Source of the DNA: Pseudomonas sessilinigenes
GTDB lineage: Bacteria; Pseudomonadota; Gammaproteobacteria; Pseudomonadales; Pseudomonadaceae
DNA length: 64,000 bases
Direction: 5' to 3'
Assembly: GCF_003850565.1 (NCBI RefSeq)
Contig: NZ_CP027706.1
Span: 4,898,001-4,962,000 of the forward strand
Both the position numbers and the translations under genes were made by a program. Below are positions 8,757-17,382 of this stretch, piece after piece. Position 1 is the stretch's first letter, and each line of letters opens with the position of its first letter. The notes beneath the pieces are model-generated. The model ran no database searches, was not told the DNA's origin, and saw only the letters and a list, made by a program, of their open reading frames with translations.

Positions 8757-9466
8757 GTCGGCTCCTGGGTGGCGAACTTGTAGCCGCGGCCCCAGACCGT
8801 GAGGATCCGCGCGGGCTGTGCCGGGTCGCTTTCGATCTTGGCCCGCAAGCGATTGATATGGGTGTTGACGGTGTGCTCGTAGCCTTCGTGGTTGTAGCCC
8901 CAGACGGCATTGAGCAGGTCCATGCGCGAGAACACCTTGCCCGGCTGGCGGGCGAAGAAATACAGGAGGTCGAACTCCCGCGGCGTGAGGTCCAGGCGCC
9001 GCCCGTCCAGGTTGGCGTCGCGGGTCAGCGGATCGATGGCCAGGCCGTCGAGGGCGAGGCTGCCGCTGTCCAGCTTGAGGTTGCGTGCCAGCGCATCGAC
9101 CCGGCGCAGCAGCGCCTTGACCCGGGCCACCAGCTCGAGCACCGAGAACGGCTTGGCCAGGTAGTCGTCGGCGCCCAGTTCCAGGCCAAGGATGCGATGC
9201 ATCTCGCTGGAGCGGGCACTGGTGATGATGATCGGCGTGTAGCGGGTCATGGCCCGGGCGCGGCGACAGATCTCCAGGCCGTCGACCCCGGGCAGCATCA
9301 GGTCCAGGATCAGCGCGTCCCAGCCCCCCTGTTCCAGCAGGCGCAGGCCCTCGGTGCCGTCGGCGCTGTGCACCACTTGCAGGTGTTCGTCGCGCAAATG
9401 CAGCGCAATCAGCTCGGCAATGTGCTGGTCATCCTCGACCACCAGCACGCGTTTGGCTTGTTCCAT
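8753..9466 (-). CDS. OmpR-family response regulator, divergent from the Msr cluster
   Basis: 237 residues from ATG (MEQAKRVLVVEDDQ); a GTG six bases upstream is an alternative start. The receiver domain has acidic residues E11/D12, phosphoacceptor D55 (LILDLMLPGVDG) and the conserved Lys in DDYLAKPFS. The C-terminal winged helix is present (LTPREFDLLYFFARQPGKVF, then VNTHINRLRAKIE). First gene of a two-gene operon with the kinase. The 152-bp gap to msrB probably carries both promoters and the operator; no clear repeat was resolved there by eye. Confidence 0.94.
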   Translation of the reverse strand: MEQAKRVLVVEDDQHIAELIALHLRDEHLQVVHSADGTEGLRLLEQGGWDALILDLMLPGVDGLEICRRARAMTRYTPIIITSARSSEMHRILGLELGADDYLAKPFSVLELVARVKALLRRVDALARNLKLDSGSLALDGLAIDPLTRDANLDGRRLDLTPREFDLLYFFARQPGKVFSRMDLLNAVWGYNHEGYEHTVNTHINRLRAKIESDPAQPARILTVWGRGYKFATQEPT

Positions 9467-9618
9467 CGACACTCGGGCCTCGCGGGGGCAATGGGCGCAT
9501 TGTGCGGTGTTTCGCCTCGGCCAGTTATCACGAATTGTTTAACTGTGCGTGAGGATTTGGCGATCAGCCCAAGCATAGGCTCTGCCCAAGGTTCAGAGGC
9601 CGATTACGGGAGAGACCC

Positions 9619-10137
9619 ATGTTCACACGGCGACAATTGCTGGCGGCAGGTGCAGGTCTTGGGGTGGCCACCCTGGCCCTGAAGGCGCTGCCCTGGCAGG
9701 GCGGTGAAGGCCGCCTGGTGGGGGCGGCCCAGGCTGATGAGGCGTTTGAGGTCAGCCACACCGACAACCAGTGGCGCACCTTGCTCAGCCCCGAGCAGTA
9801 CCGGGTACTGCGCCAGGAGGGTACCGAACGGGCCTACAGCAGTGCGCTCAACGACGAGCACCGCGCGGGCACCTTCGCCTGTGCCGGCTGCGCCCTGGCG
9901 CTGTTTTCCTCGACCACCAAATTCGACAGTCATACCGGCTGGCCAAGCTTCTGGGCCCCGCTGGAGCAGGCAGTGGCGCAGCGCAGCGATCGTTCTTTGG
10001 GCATGCAGCGCACCGAAGTGCACTGCCGGCGCTGTGGCGGCCACCTGGGGCATGTATTCGATGATGGCCCGGCCCCTACCGGCCTGCGCTACTGCATGAA
10101 CGGGCTGGCCATGAACTTCACCGTGCAAGCGGCCTGA
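9619..10137 (+). CDS. msrB: Exported (Tat) peptide-methionine (R)-S-oxide reductase MsrB
   Basis: 172 residues. The N-terminus MFTRRQLLAAGAGLGVATLA is a twin-arginine signal (RR at 4-5, hydrophobic core to about 23), unlike ordinary cytosolic MsrB. The catalytic domain starts near residue 50. Zinc ligands are C88/C91 (CAGC) and C136/C139 (CRRC). The selenocysteine-position nucleophile is C159 (RYCMNG), and the HTGWPSFW and GGHLGHVFDDGP segments are intact. It reduces R-methionine sulfoxide in exported proteins. The gene starts a plus-strand run with the DipZ-like electron donor and MsrA. Tat export suggests folding with zinc before transport. Confidence 0.93.
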   Translation: MFTRRQLLAAGAGLGVATLALKALPWQGGEGRLVGAAQADEAFEVSHTDNQWRTLLSPEQYRVLRQEGTERAYSSALNDEHRAGTFACAGCALALFSSTTKFDSHTGWPSFWAPLEQAVAQRSDRSLGMQRTEVHCRRCGGHLGHVFDDGPAPTGLRYCMNGLAMNFTVQAA

Positions 10138-10168
10138 TGCTGTTTCTCACCGATAGAAGGATGACCTC

Positions 10169-11947
10169 ATGTGGCTACTGCTTCTCGCTTATCTCGGTGG
10201 TGTGCTGACCATTGTCAGCCCCTGCATTCTGCCGGTATTGCCCTTTGTCTTCGCTCGCACCGGCCAGCCGTTCTTGCGCAGTGGCTTGCCGCTGTTGCTG
10301 GGCATGGCCCTGACCTTCGCCGTGGTCGCGAGCCTGGCGGCGGTCGGCGGCGCCTGGGTGGTGCAAGCCAATCAGTACGGTCGCTGGCTCGCGTTGCTGT
10401 GCGTAGCACTGTTCGGGCTGACGCTGCTGCTGCCGCGGTTGGCCGAGCGCCTGACCCGGCCGCTGGTGGCGGTGGGCGGGCGGCTGTCGGAGGCTGCCGG
10501 CCACGACCCACGGCCGCGGCCCGGCGCTTCATTGTTGATCGGCGTTGCCACCGGCCTGCTCTGGGCGCCGTGCGCCGGGCCGATTCTCGGGCTGTTGCTG
10601 ACCGGTGCGGCATTGCAGGGCGCCAACCTCGCGACCAGCCTGCTGTTGCTGGCCTACGCGGGCGGTGCTGCGACCTCGCTGGCCGTGGCGCTGTTGCTCG
10701 GTGGCAAGGTGTTCGCCGCCATGAAGCGCTCCCTGGGCGCCGGTGAATGGCTGCGCAAGGGCCTGGGGGCAGCGATGCTCGCCGGGGTCGCGGCGATTGC
10801 CATGGGCTGGGACACCGGGATTCTGGCGCGTCTTTCCACGGCCTCCACCGCCGGCCTGGAGCAGGTCCTGGTGGGACGGTTGGCGGGTGGGGCGGCCACA
10901 CCGGAGGGGGCGATGCAGGCGCAGGACCACCCCGGCGGCGCAATGATGGCTGCCGCTGGCGCCATGTCCGCGCCGGCCTTGCCGGTGCAGGGCCAGTTGC
11001 CGCCACTGAGTGGCGCCGTGCAGTGGCTCAACTCGCCCCCCCTGAGTGCCGAGGCGCTGAAGGGCAAGGTGGTACTGGTGGATTTCTGGACCTACTCCTG
11101 CATCAACTGCCTGCGCAGCCTGCCCTATGTCAAAGCCTGGGCCGAGAAGTACCGCGACCAGGGGCTGGTGGTGATCGGTGTACACGCCCCGGAATTCGCC
11201 TTCGAACGGGACGTGGGCAATGTCACCAAGGCCGTGAAGGACTTGGGCATCGACTACCCCGTGGCCATCGATAACGACTACCGGATCTGGCGTGCCTTCG
11301 ACAACCAGTATTGGCCGGCGCACTACTTCGCCGATGCCCAGGGGCGCATTCGCTACCACCACTTCGGCGAGGGTGAGTACGCCGAGTCGGAGCGAGTGAT
11401 CCAGCAACTGCTGCGCGAGGCCGGCAATGCCCAGGTCACCGGTGGCTTGATCCAGGCCGAGGCCCAGGGGGTGCAGCAAGCGGCGGACATGAACGAGGTG
11501 CGCTCGCCGGAAACCTACGTCGGCTACCAGCGCTCGGAGAATTTCGTGCCCCAGGCCAGCCTGGCGCCGGACACCGTCGCGGCCTATGCCGTGCCAGCGC
11601 AGTTGGCGCTGAACGACTGGGGCCTGCGCGGGCAGTGGAAGGTCGGGGCCGAAAGTGCTCGATCCACTGCGCCAGGCGGGGCGCTGGTGTACCGCTTTCA
11701 CGCCCGTGACCTGCACCTGGTACTGGGTCCGGGGGTGGATGGCAAGCCGGTGCGCTTCAAGGTGCTGATCGACGGCCAGGCACCGGGGGCGGACCACGGC
11801 GTGGATGTGGCGCCCGACGGCAGCGGCCAGGTGACCGAGCAGCGCCTGTACCAGTTGGTGCGTCAGGCCGGCGATGTGGCGGAGCACACCTTCAGCATCG
11901 AGTTTCTCGAACCAGGGGTGCAGGCCTATGCCTTCACTTTTGGTTGA
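10169..11947 (+). CDS. DipZ-like thiol reductant conduit: CcdA membrane domain + thioredoxin domain + C-terminal beta domain
   Basis: 592 residues. Residues 1-230 form a CcdA/DsbD-beta membrane domain, with the two redox Cys as C19 (SPCILPVLPF) and C135 (WAPCAGPILG). A linker leads to a TlpA/thioredoxin domain near 275-425 with active site C311-x-x-C314 in WTYSCINCLRSLPY, the form typical of DipZ proteins. Residues about 440-592 match the carbohydrate-binding-like DipZ C-terminal domain. It should carry electrons from cytosolic thioredoxin to the outside, here most simply to MsrB and MsrA on either side. It starts 31 bases after msrB, consistent with an operon. Confidence 0.9.
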   Translation: MWLLLLAYLGGVLTIVSPCILPVLPFVFARTGQPFLRSGLPLLLGMALTFAVVASLAAVGGAWVVQANQYGRWLALLCVALFGLTLLLPRLAERLTRPLVAVGGRLSEAAGHDPRPRPGASLLIGVATGLLWAPCAGPILGLLLTGAALQGANLATSLLLLAYAGGAATSLAVALLLGGKVFAAMKRSLGAGEWLRKGLGAAMLAGVAAIAMGWDTGILARLSTASTAGLEQVLVGRLAGGAATPEGAMQAQDHPGGAMMAAAGAMSAPALPVQGQLPPLSGAVQWLNSPPLSAEALKGKVVLVDFWTYSCINCLRSLPYVKAWAEKYRDQGLVVIGVHAPEFAFERDVGNVTKAVKDLGIDYPVAIDNDYRIWRAFDNQYWPAHYFADAQGRIRYHHFGEGEYAESERVIQQLLREAGNAQVTGGLIQAEAQGVQQAADMNEVRSPETYVGYQRSENFVPQASLAPDTVAAYAVPAQLALNDWGLRGQWKVGAESARSTAPGGALVYRFHARDLHLVLGPGVDGKPVRFKVLIDGQAPGADHGVDVAPDGSGQVTEQRLYQLVRQAGDVAEHTFSIEFLEPGVQAYAFTFG

Positions 11948-12034
11948 GAGGTGGGGGCACGACAGTCGGTTGGCCTGGATCGTGGAAAGGCCGCGCGGGG
12001 CCTTGCAGGTTCACTCATGGCAAGAGAGGCGGGT

Positions 12035-12733
12035 ATGAAGAACATTCTGGGTGCAGTGCTGGCAATGACCTTGCTGGGGCTGGCGGGGCAGTGCTCGGCC
12101 TTTTCCCTTGGCGGTACCGGTGACGCGGTGGTGATCGCACCGCCAGCGCTGGATGAACGCAATCCGGCCCCTAGCGAGACGGCGGTATTTGCCGGTGGTT
12201 GCTTCTGGGGTGTGCAGGGCGTGTTCGCCCATGTCAAAGGGGTGCAGCGCGCGGTGTCCGGTTATGCCGGGGGCGCGGCGCAGACGGCGGACTATCAGCG
12301 GGTCAGCGAAGGTGACACCGGGCATGCCGAGTCGGTGCAGGTGACCTTCGATCCGGCCCAGGTCAGCTACGGCAGCTTGCTGCAGATCTACTTCTCGGTG
12401 GCCCACGACCCTACCGAACTCAATCGCCAGGGGCCGGACAGCGGCACCCAGTACCGCTCGGCGCTGTTCCCGCAGACACCCGAGCAACAACGGGTGGCCC
12501 AGGCCTACATCGCCCAGCTCGATGCAGGGCGGGCGTTCGCCAAGCCCATTGCCACCCGCCTGGAACCGGACCAGACCTTTTACCCGGCGGAGGCCTATCA
12601 CCAGGATTTTCTTGCCGAGCACCCTGGCTATCCCTACATCGTGATCAATGACCTGCCCAAGGTGGCGCACCTCAAGCAGCTGTTTCCCGAGCGTTACCAG
12701 GAACAGCCGATACGGGTGAAGACTGGCGGCTGA
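12035..12733 (+). CDS. msrA: Exported peptide-methionine (S)-S-oxide reductase MsrA
   Basis: 232 residues from the ATG preceded by GAGAGGCGGG; in-frame ATGs upstream would bury the signal peptide. MKNILGAVLAMTLLGLAGQCSA is a Sec signal. The catalytic nucleophile is C56 in GGCFWGVQGVF, with the family motifs VSGYAGG, GHAESVQVTFDP and FYPAEAYHQDF following. It reduces S-methionine sulfoxide, complementing MsrB. The gene sits 87 bases after the DipZ-like gene. The usual C-terminal resolving Cys pair is not evident in the tail (residues about 205-232), so recycling may depend on the thioredoxin domain next door. Confidence 0.92.
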   Translation: MKNILGAVLAMTLLGLAGQCSAFSLGGTGDAVVIAPPALDERNPAPSETAVFAGGCFWGVQGVFAHVKGVQRAVSGYAGGAAQTADYQRVSEGDTGHAESVQVTFDPAQVSYGSLLQIYFSVAHDPTELNRQGPDSGTQYRSALFPQTPEQQRVAQAYIAQLDAGRAFAKPIATRLEPDQTFYPAEAYHQDFLAEHPGYPYIVINDLPKVAHLKQLFPERYQEQPIRVKTGG

Positions 12734-12757
12734 TGACCGGCCTTGAGGGCGGGGAGG

Positions 12758-13387
12758 TCAGTAGCGCCACTTGCGTAGCAGATCCTCGCCATAGCGCTGG
12801 CTGATCAGCGCTTCGACGCCGTCATCGTCGTCATGTACCTCGGCCAGGCACAGCAGCATCAGCGCATCCAGGTAGTCCTGCGGCGAATCGAAGAAAGGCG
12901 TCAGGGCCATGCCGCTATCGTGGTCGAAGTAGTAGACCGCGCCGGTGTCGCGCTCGAAGCAGAACAGGTTGCCGTTGCCCAGGTAGTCGCCGAAGGCCAC
13001 CAGCCTTTGCGCCAGTGCCAGGTCCAGGTATTGCTCGTCGATCTCGACGATGCCGGGGTAGGCCTCCAGCAGAGGCTGGATCGAGATGTCGCCGGGCTCG
13101 ACGCTGCACAGGGTCTCGGCCAGGGACAGCACCCCCAGCTGGCGGTGATAGTCACGCAGCGCCGGTGGCAGCGGGCAGCCCAGGCGCTGTTCCAGGGCTT
13201 GCAAGGCGTCTTCGCTGACGGGCGTCAGCTCGGGTTCGTTGATGTGTCCTTCCCATAGCGCGCCGTAGGCGCCAATCGCCGCCCGGTACCAGGCCAGGCG
13301 CGTGGCCTGATCGGGCAGGTCCGGCCAGGCCAGGGGTGGGCAGCCGGCCGGTGGCCAGTCGGCATTGGTGTCGTGTTGTTCTGACAT
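12758..13387 (-). CDS. SMI1/KNR4 (SUKH)-family protein
   Basis: 209-residue soluble acidic protein. The core has SUKH-superfamily features: ALEQRLGCPLPPALRDYHRQLG near residue 70, then LVAFGDYLGNGNLFCFERDTGAVYYFDHDSG, ending with a D/E-rich helix. SUKH proteins often act as immunity proteins against contact-dependent toxins, or as adaptors. No toxin gene adjoins it here, so it may be an orphan immunity-type protein. It is convergent with msrA and not obviously part of that module. Function unknown. Confidence 0.75.
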   Translation of the reverse strand: MSEQHDTNADWPPAGCPPLAWPDLPDQATRLAWYRAAIGAYGALWEGHINEPELTPVSEDALQALEQRLGCPLPPALRDYHRQLGVLSLAETLCSVEPGDISIQPLLEAYPGIVEIDEQYLDLALAQRLVAFGDYLGNGNLFCFERDTGAVYYFDHDSGMALTPFFDSPQDYLDALMLLCLAEVHDDDDGVEALISQRYGEDLLRKWRY

Positions 13388-13422
13388 GAGGATTCCTTGG
13401 GTGAGCAGCAGGTGAAGGGCGA

Positions 13423-13818
13423 TCAGGCGCTATGGCGCTTGCGCTCCATGGCGATGTCCGAGGGCTCGAAGCCCAGTGTGCTGAAAAATTCCGCTGCCCC
13501 GGGACGACCGGCGCGCAGGACCCAGGTGATCTGCGGGTTGTCGCCCATCACCCAGTGCACCAGGGCCCGGCCTGTACCTTGCCGCCGATAGTGCTGGGCA
13601 ACCACCACCATGGACAGGTAGCCGTTGGAGAGCCCATCGCTGAGGCCGCGGGCAAAACCGATGATGCTGTTGTCGTGCAGGGCCACCGCCGTGCGCTGGG
13701 AGTTGGCCAGCAATTGGCTGAAGTACTCGCGGGTACCAATGCGATGGCGCCAGCCGTTGTCCGCGAGAAATTGCCACAGGGCTTCGCTGTCTTCAGCGCA
13801 GGCGTCTCGAATCAGCAT
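13423..13818 (-). CDS. GNAT-family N-acetyltransferase
   Basis: 131 residues from MLIRDACAEDSEALWQFL, the usual opening of single-domain GNAT enzymes; upstream in-frame starts run into the neighbouring promoter. The acetyl-CoA loop is RRQGTGRALVHWV, following the strand GYLSMVVVAQHY. A C-terminal GAAEFFSTLGFEP segment completes the fold. Substrate cannot be read. It is divergent from the amidohydrolase-like gene with 160 bp between. Confidence 0.88.
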   Translation of the reverse strand: MLIRDACAEDSEALWQFLADNGWRHRIGTREYFSQLLANSQRTAVALHDNSIIGFARGLSDGLSNGYLSMVVVAQHYRRQGTGRALVHWVMGDNPQITWVLRAGRPGAAEFFSTLGFEPSDIAMERKRHSA

Positions 13819-13978
13819 GGGGAAATCTCCAGAGGGCAGGTTGCGTTCCATCGGCCTGTCAGCCGTCCAGCGAGGCTGGGCGCTTAGGTCAAGCGGGTCG
13901 AGCACTGTGAACATTGTTGCCGCCAGAGCCTGGGCGTAGCGTGTCGGTTCGACCTTGAGCAGCCTGGAGGATACAAGC

Positions 13979-14809
13979 ATGACCGTGAAACTGGGAGCCA
14001 TCGATGCCTGGGCGCAGCCGGCCAACGGCCGCGCGCGGGCGCTGTTGCCGGAAGTCGCCCGGCTGTTCGAGAAGTCCGGCTCGGCGCACCTGCTTGACCA
14101 GCCGGTGAGTATCGAGCAGACCGTGGCGCTGATGGATCAGGCCGGGGTGGAAAAACTCATGCTCAGCGCCTGGTGCCGGCCCGAGGGCTGGGTGTTCAGC
14201 AACGATGAAGTGGCGGCCTATACCCGGGCCTTTCCCGAGCGTTTCGTCGGTGTGGCCACGGTGGACCTGAGTCGGCCCATGGCAGCCCTGGCCGAGCTCG
14301 ATCGGGCGGTGGGCGAACTGGGTTGCAAGGCCTTGCGCATCGTGCCCTGGCTCTGGAAGCTGCCGCCCAACCACCGCCTGTATTACCCGCTGTATGCCAA
14401 GTGCATCGAGCTTGGGATTCCCTTTTGTACCCAGGTCGGCCATACCGGGCCGTTGATGCCCTCGGAGACCGGGCGGCCGGTGCCGTATCTGGATGACGTG
14501 GCCCTGGACTTTCCGGAGTTGGTGATCGTCGGTGGGCACATCGGCCATCCCTGGACCGACGAGATGATCGGCCTGGCCTGGAAACACGACAATATCCACA
14601 TCGACACCTCGGCCCACCTGCCGGCCTACTACCCGCCGCAACTGCTGCAGTTCATCCGCACCTACGGCCAGGACAAGGTCTTGTTCGGCAGCAACTTCCC
14701 CCAGCTGTCGCTGAAAAAATGCCTGGAGCAGGTCCAGGCCCTGGAACTTCCGCCGTCGATTGCGGACAAATTCCTCCAGGGCAATGCCCGTCGGGTTTTT
14801 CGCTTGTAG
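13979..14809 (+). CDS. Amidohydrolase-2-family-like protein lacking the usual metal ligands
   Basis: 276 residues from the ATG behind a CTGGAGG ribosome site. The TIM-barrel amidohydrolase_2 pattern is recognisable: CTQVGHTGPLMP, VIVGGHIGHPW, IHIDTSAHLPAYYP and a C-terminal ARRVFRL. However, the N-terminal metal motif normally DxHxH reads IDAWAQ, and the late catalytic Asp motif SDFP reads GSNFPQ. It may thus be metal-independent, use a different site, or be non-catalytic. Reaction unknown; decarboxylases and hydrolases both occur in the family. Confidence 0.8.
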   Translation: MTVKLGAIDAWAQPANGRARALLPEVARLFEKSGSAHLLDQPVSIEQTVALMDQAGVEKLMLSAWCRPEGWVFSNDEVAAYTRAFPERFVGVATVDLSRPMAALAELDRAVGELGCKALRIVPWLWKLPPNHRLYYPLYAKCIELGIPFCTQVGHTGPLMPSETGRPVPYLDDVALDFPELVIVGGHIGHPWTDEMIGLAWKHDNIHIDTSAHLPAYYPPQLLQFIRTYGQDKVLFGSNFPQLSLKKCLEQVQALELPPSIADKFLQGNARRVFRL

Positions 14810-14956
14810 GTGCCGCGCAACCGGCGCCCGCCGTCGCGAACCGGGCGCCTGAACGCCGATGCCGTGTGATGCTTGCACTGCGGCAACGGTTTTTTTAGCT
14901 GGGGGTTTCTTGCTATCTTGGCCACCCCCATTCACGGACGAATATCGAGACAGCCC

Positions 14957-15400
14957 ATGGCTAACTCCACCCCGTCACGCCTCGGTAAAATCTTCCAGGG
15001 CCTGCTGTTTGCCCTGATCGGCGTCGGCCTGCTGGTCATCGCCGCCAATCTCACCCTCGAACGCCGCGAGTTCCTCGCCAGTGCCCAGAGCGCCGACGGC
15101 ATCGTCAGCGACCTGAATGCCGGTGGCTCGCACCCCGAGATCGCCTTCACCACCGCGAGTGGAGAAAGGATTTCCTACCCCCAGGGCGGTTTCATCTTCG
15201 GTTACCAGAAAGACCAGCCGGTCCGGGTCTACTACCAGCCCGACCGCGCGGCCAACAGTGCGGTCATCGACGATCCGGCGGCCCTCTGGGCCACTCCAGG
15301 CGTGCTGGGCCTGATCGGCCTGGTGTTCGTCATTGCCGGTCTTGTCGGCATCAGCAGTCAGCGCGGGCGTCGCGCCGCGCATCCATTAAAAGGACTTTGA
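14957..15400 (+). CDS. DUF3592 membrane protein
   Basis: 147 residues from MANSTPSRLGK. Two transmembrane segments (about 12-32 and 112-132) flank an extracytoplasmic beta domain with the DUF3592 pattern: ADGIVSDLNAGGSHPEIAFTTASGE, then FGYQKDQPVRVYYQPDRAANSAVID. The family has no assigned activity. It is followed after 4 bases by a glycine-rich protein whose ribosome site lies within its last codons, so the two are translationally linked. Confidence 0.8.
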   Translation: MANSTPSRLGKIFQGLLFALIGVGLLVIAANLTLERREFLASAQSADGIVSDLNAGGSHPEIAFTTASGERISYPQGGFIFGYQKDQPVRVYYQPDRAANSAVIDDPAALWATPGVLGLIGLVFVIAGLVGISSQRGRRAAHPLKGL

Positions 15401-15404
15401 ACCC

Positions 15405-15989
15405 ATGAGCTACAACATCCCGATCCCGGTCAACGAAAGTCGCTGGCAGTACCAGACCGCCAGCGGTGGCGGCCTGACCGTGGCCCTGCTGGCAGGCAGC
15501 GGTGCGTCCCTGGTACTGCGCTCGCCCCAGGGCGAGGATGTGCACTACCATTATGGCGGCCTTGGGGTGGGGGTAGGGTTCGGCGCCCGCCTGCCGCGTT
15601 TCGGCAAGGTCAATATCCGGATCAAGGGCAAGACCGTCGGCGGCGCCGGTGCGGCCGAAGCCTTCCCTAGTACCGGCAAGGTGTTCGTTTCCGATGCCCT
15701 GGCCAGCCGTGACCTGACCAGCGACGACATTACCGGCCCTTGCCTGTACACCGAAGTCGGTGCCGGGTTGGGAGTGGGTGGCTCGGCCACGGCCTTGCTG
15801 TTCGGCCTGGACCCCAAGCTGCTGGCGTTGGCGGTAGCGGTGAACTCCACCGCCGCCTCGATTTTCGCGGCCAACACCATCAACCGCCAACTGCTGCAGT
15901 CGGCCAAGGGCGCGGTGGTGATGGCCGGGATGAACGCCGGCTTGCAGGCCGGCGGTGGCGCTGCGGTCTACATGGGCTATCTGTTCTAG
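15405..15989 (+). CDS. Glycine/alanine-rich hypothetical protein paired with DUF3592 protein
   Basis: 194 residues, not recognised. Residues 20-65 alternate glycine with hydrophobic residues (GGLTVALLAGSGASLVL, YGGLGVGVGFGARL). The second half, with VGAGLGVGGSATALLFGL and AVAVNSTAASIFAANTI, could insert in a membrane or form glycine-zipper helices. No signal peptide is seen. Starts 4 bases after the DUF3592 gene behind AAAAGGA. The paired arrangement could be a toxin/immunity or a complex of unknown role; there is no direct evidence for either. Confidence 0.75.
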   Translation: MSYNIPIPVNESRWQYQTASGGGLTVALLAGSGASLVLRSPQGEDVHYHYGGLGVGVGFGARLPRFGKVNIRIKGKTVGGAGAAEAFPSTGKVFVSDALASRDLTSDDITGPCLYTEVGAGLGVGGSATALLFGLDPKLLALAVAVNSTAASIFAANTINRQLLQSAKGAVVMAGMNAGLQAGGGAAVYMGYLF

Positions 15990-16014
15990 CCCAGCCTGCC
16001 TGGCATGCCTGGAC

Positions 16015-17262
16015 TTACAGGCGCGCCAGGCACTGCTGGAGAATATCCAGCCCCTCTTCGAAGATCGAAGGTTCCGTGGTCAAGGGTGCCAGCAGGCGCA
16101 CGATATGCCGTGACTTGCCACTTGGCATCAGCAGCAGGCCGGCTTCCCGGGCACTGGCCAGCAGATTGTTCAACGGCTGCGACGCTGGCGCGCCATGCTC
16201 ATCCAGCAGCTCGATGCCGCGCATGGCGCCCACGCCGGTCAAGCGCCCCAGGTAGCGGCACAGGCCACTGGCTTTCCAATGCTGGTAACGCTCGACAATC
16301 GCTCGCTCCTGGTGCGTGCCCCAGGTGTGCAGATGCTCGTCGGTCATTTCGTCCAGGGTCGCCAGGGCCGCGGCACAAGCGATCGGATTGCCCGAATAGG
16401 TGCCGCCCAGGCCGCCCCGGGGCAGGCTGTCCAGCAGGTCCTTGCGGCCGACTACCGCGCCCAGGGGCAGCCCACCGCCGATGCTCTTGCCCAGGAGGAT
16501 CAGGTCCGGTTCGATGCCCAGCCGGGAAAAGCCGAAACGCTGGCCGGTGCGGCCGAAGCCGGACTGGATTTCGTCGGCCACCAAGAGGATCCGCTGCTCG
16601 TCGCACAAGCGGCGCAGGGCCTGGGCGAACCCAGGGTCCAGCGCGAGGAAGCCGCCTTCGCCCTGCACTGGCTCGAGGATGAAGCAGGCCACCTCGCCGA
16701 CATCGATCTCCACGCTGAACAACCGTTGCATGGCCTTCAAGGCTTCTTCGGCACTCACGCCGTTGTCGGCGCTGGGGTAGGGCAGGTGATACACCGGGCC
16801 CGGTAACACGCCGACCTTCTGTTTGTAGGGCGCGACCTTGCCGTTGAGGTTGAGGGTGGCCAGGGTGCGGCCATGGAAGCCACCGTCGAAGGTAATCACC
16901 GCGCTGCGCCCGGTGGCGGCGCGGACAATCTTCAAGGCGTTTTCCGCCGCTTCGGCACCACTGTTGGTGAGCATGCCGCTGACCGGGTAACTCACCGGGA
17001 TGAAGCGGGCCAGGCGCTCCATGAACTCAAGGTAGGGCGCGTGCGGAGCGGCGTTGAAGGCGTAGTGGGTGAGGCGGCTGGCCTGGGCCTGGATGGCCGC
17101 GACGATGCGCGGATGACAGTGCCCGAGGTTGAGCACGCCAATGCCGCCGACGAAGTCGATGTAGCGTTTGCCCTGGGTGTCCCAGACTTCGGCGTTGCGC
17201 CCGTGGCTGAGCTGGATCGGGTGGACGGTGGCGATCGAACGGCTGATATTTTCGTAGCTCAT
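16015..17262 (-). CDS. Class III PLP aminotransferase (4-aminobutyrate/2-aminoadipate type)
   Basis: 415 residues from MSYENISRSIATVHP. The large domain has GIGVLNLGHCHPRI, the phosphate-cup NSGAEAAENALKIVRAATGR, the FDGGFHGRTLATL motif, the PLP-ring Asp in LLVADEIQSGFGRTG and the Schiff-base Lys in ILLGKSIGGGLPLGAVVG; LGGTYSGNPIACAAA follows. Active-site residues are intact. The sequence resembles pseudomonad enzymes annotated as GABA or 2-aminoadipate transaminase. The substrate is likely an omega-amino acid from lysine, GABA or polyamine breakdown. Monocistronic by position. Confidence 0.88.
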   Translation of the reverse strand: MSYENISRSIATVHPIQLSHGRNAEVWDTQGKRYIDFVGGIGVLNLGHCHPRIVAAIQAQASRLTHYAFNAAPHAPYLEFMERLARFIPVSYPVSGMLTNSGAEAAENALKIVRAATGRSAVITFDGGFHGRTLATLNLNGKVAPYKQKVGVLPGPVYHLPYPSADNGVSAEEALKAMQRLFSVEIDVGEVACFILEPVQGEGGFLALDPGFAQALRRLCDEQRILLVADEIQSGFGRTGQRFGFSRLGIEPDLILLGKSIGGGLPLGAVVGRKDLLDSLPRGGLGGTYSGNPIACAAALATLDEMTDEHLHTWGTHQERAIVERYQHWKASGLCRYLGRLTGVGAMRGIELLDEHGAPASQPLNNLLASAREAGLLLMPSGKSRHIVRLLAPLTTEPSIFEEGLDILQQCLARL

Positions 17263-17382
17263 GGGACGGGCTCTGCATGCCGGAAACGAGCCGTTATCTA
17301 AGCCGGCCTCGGCCGCCTGGGACAAACGAAATAAAGTCGCCGGGTCAGTATGAAAATTCCCGATCCAGGGTTTGCGCCCGCT

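Noticed and set aside
12758..13387. SMI1/KNR4 gene as part of the Msr operon
   Set aside because: It is on the opposite strand, convergent with msrA, and has no redox motif.
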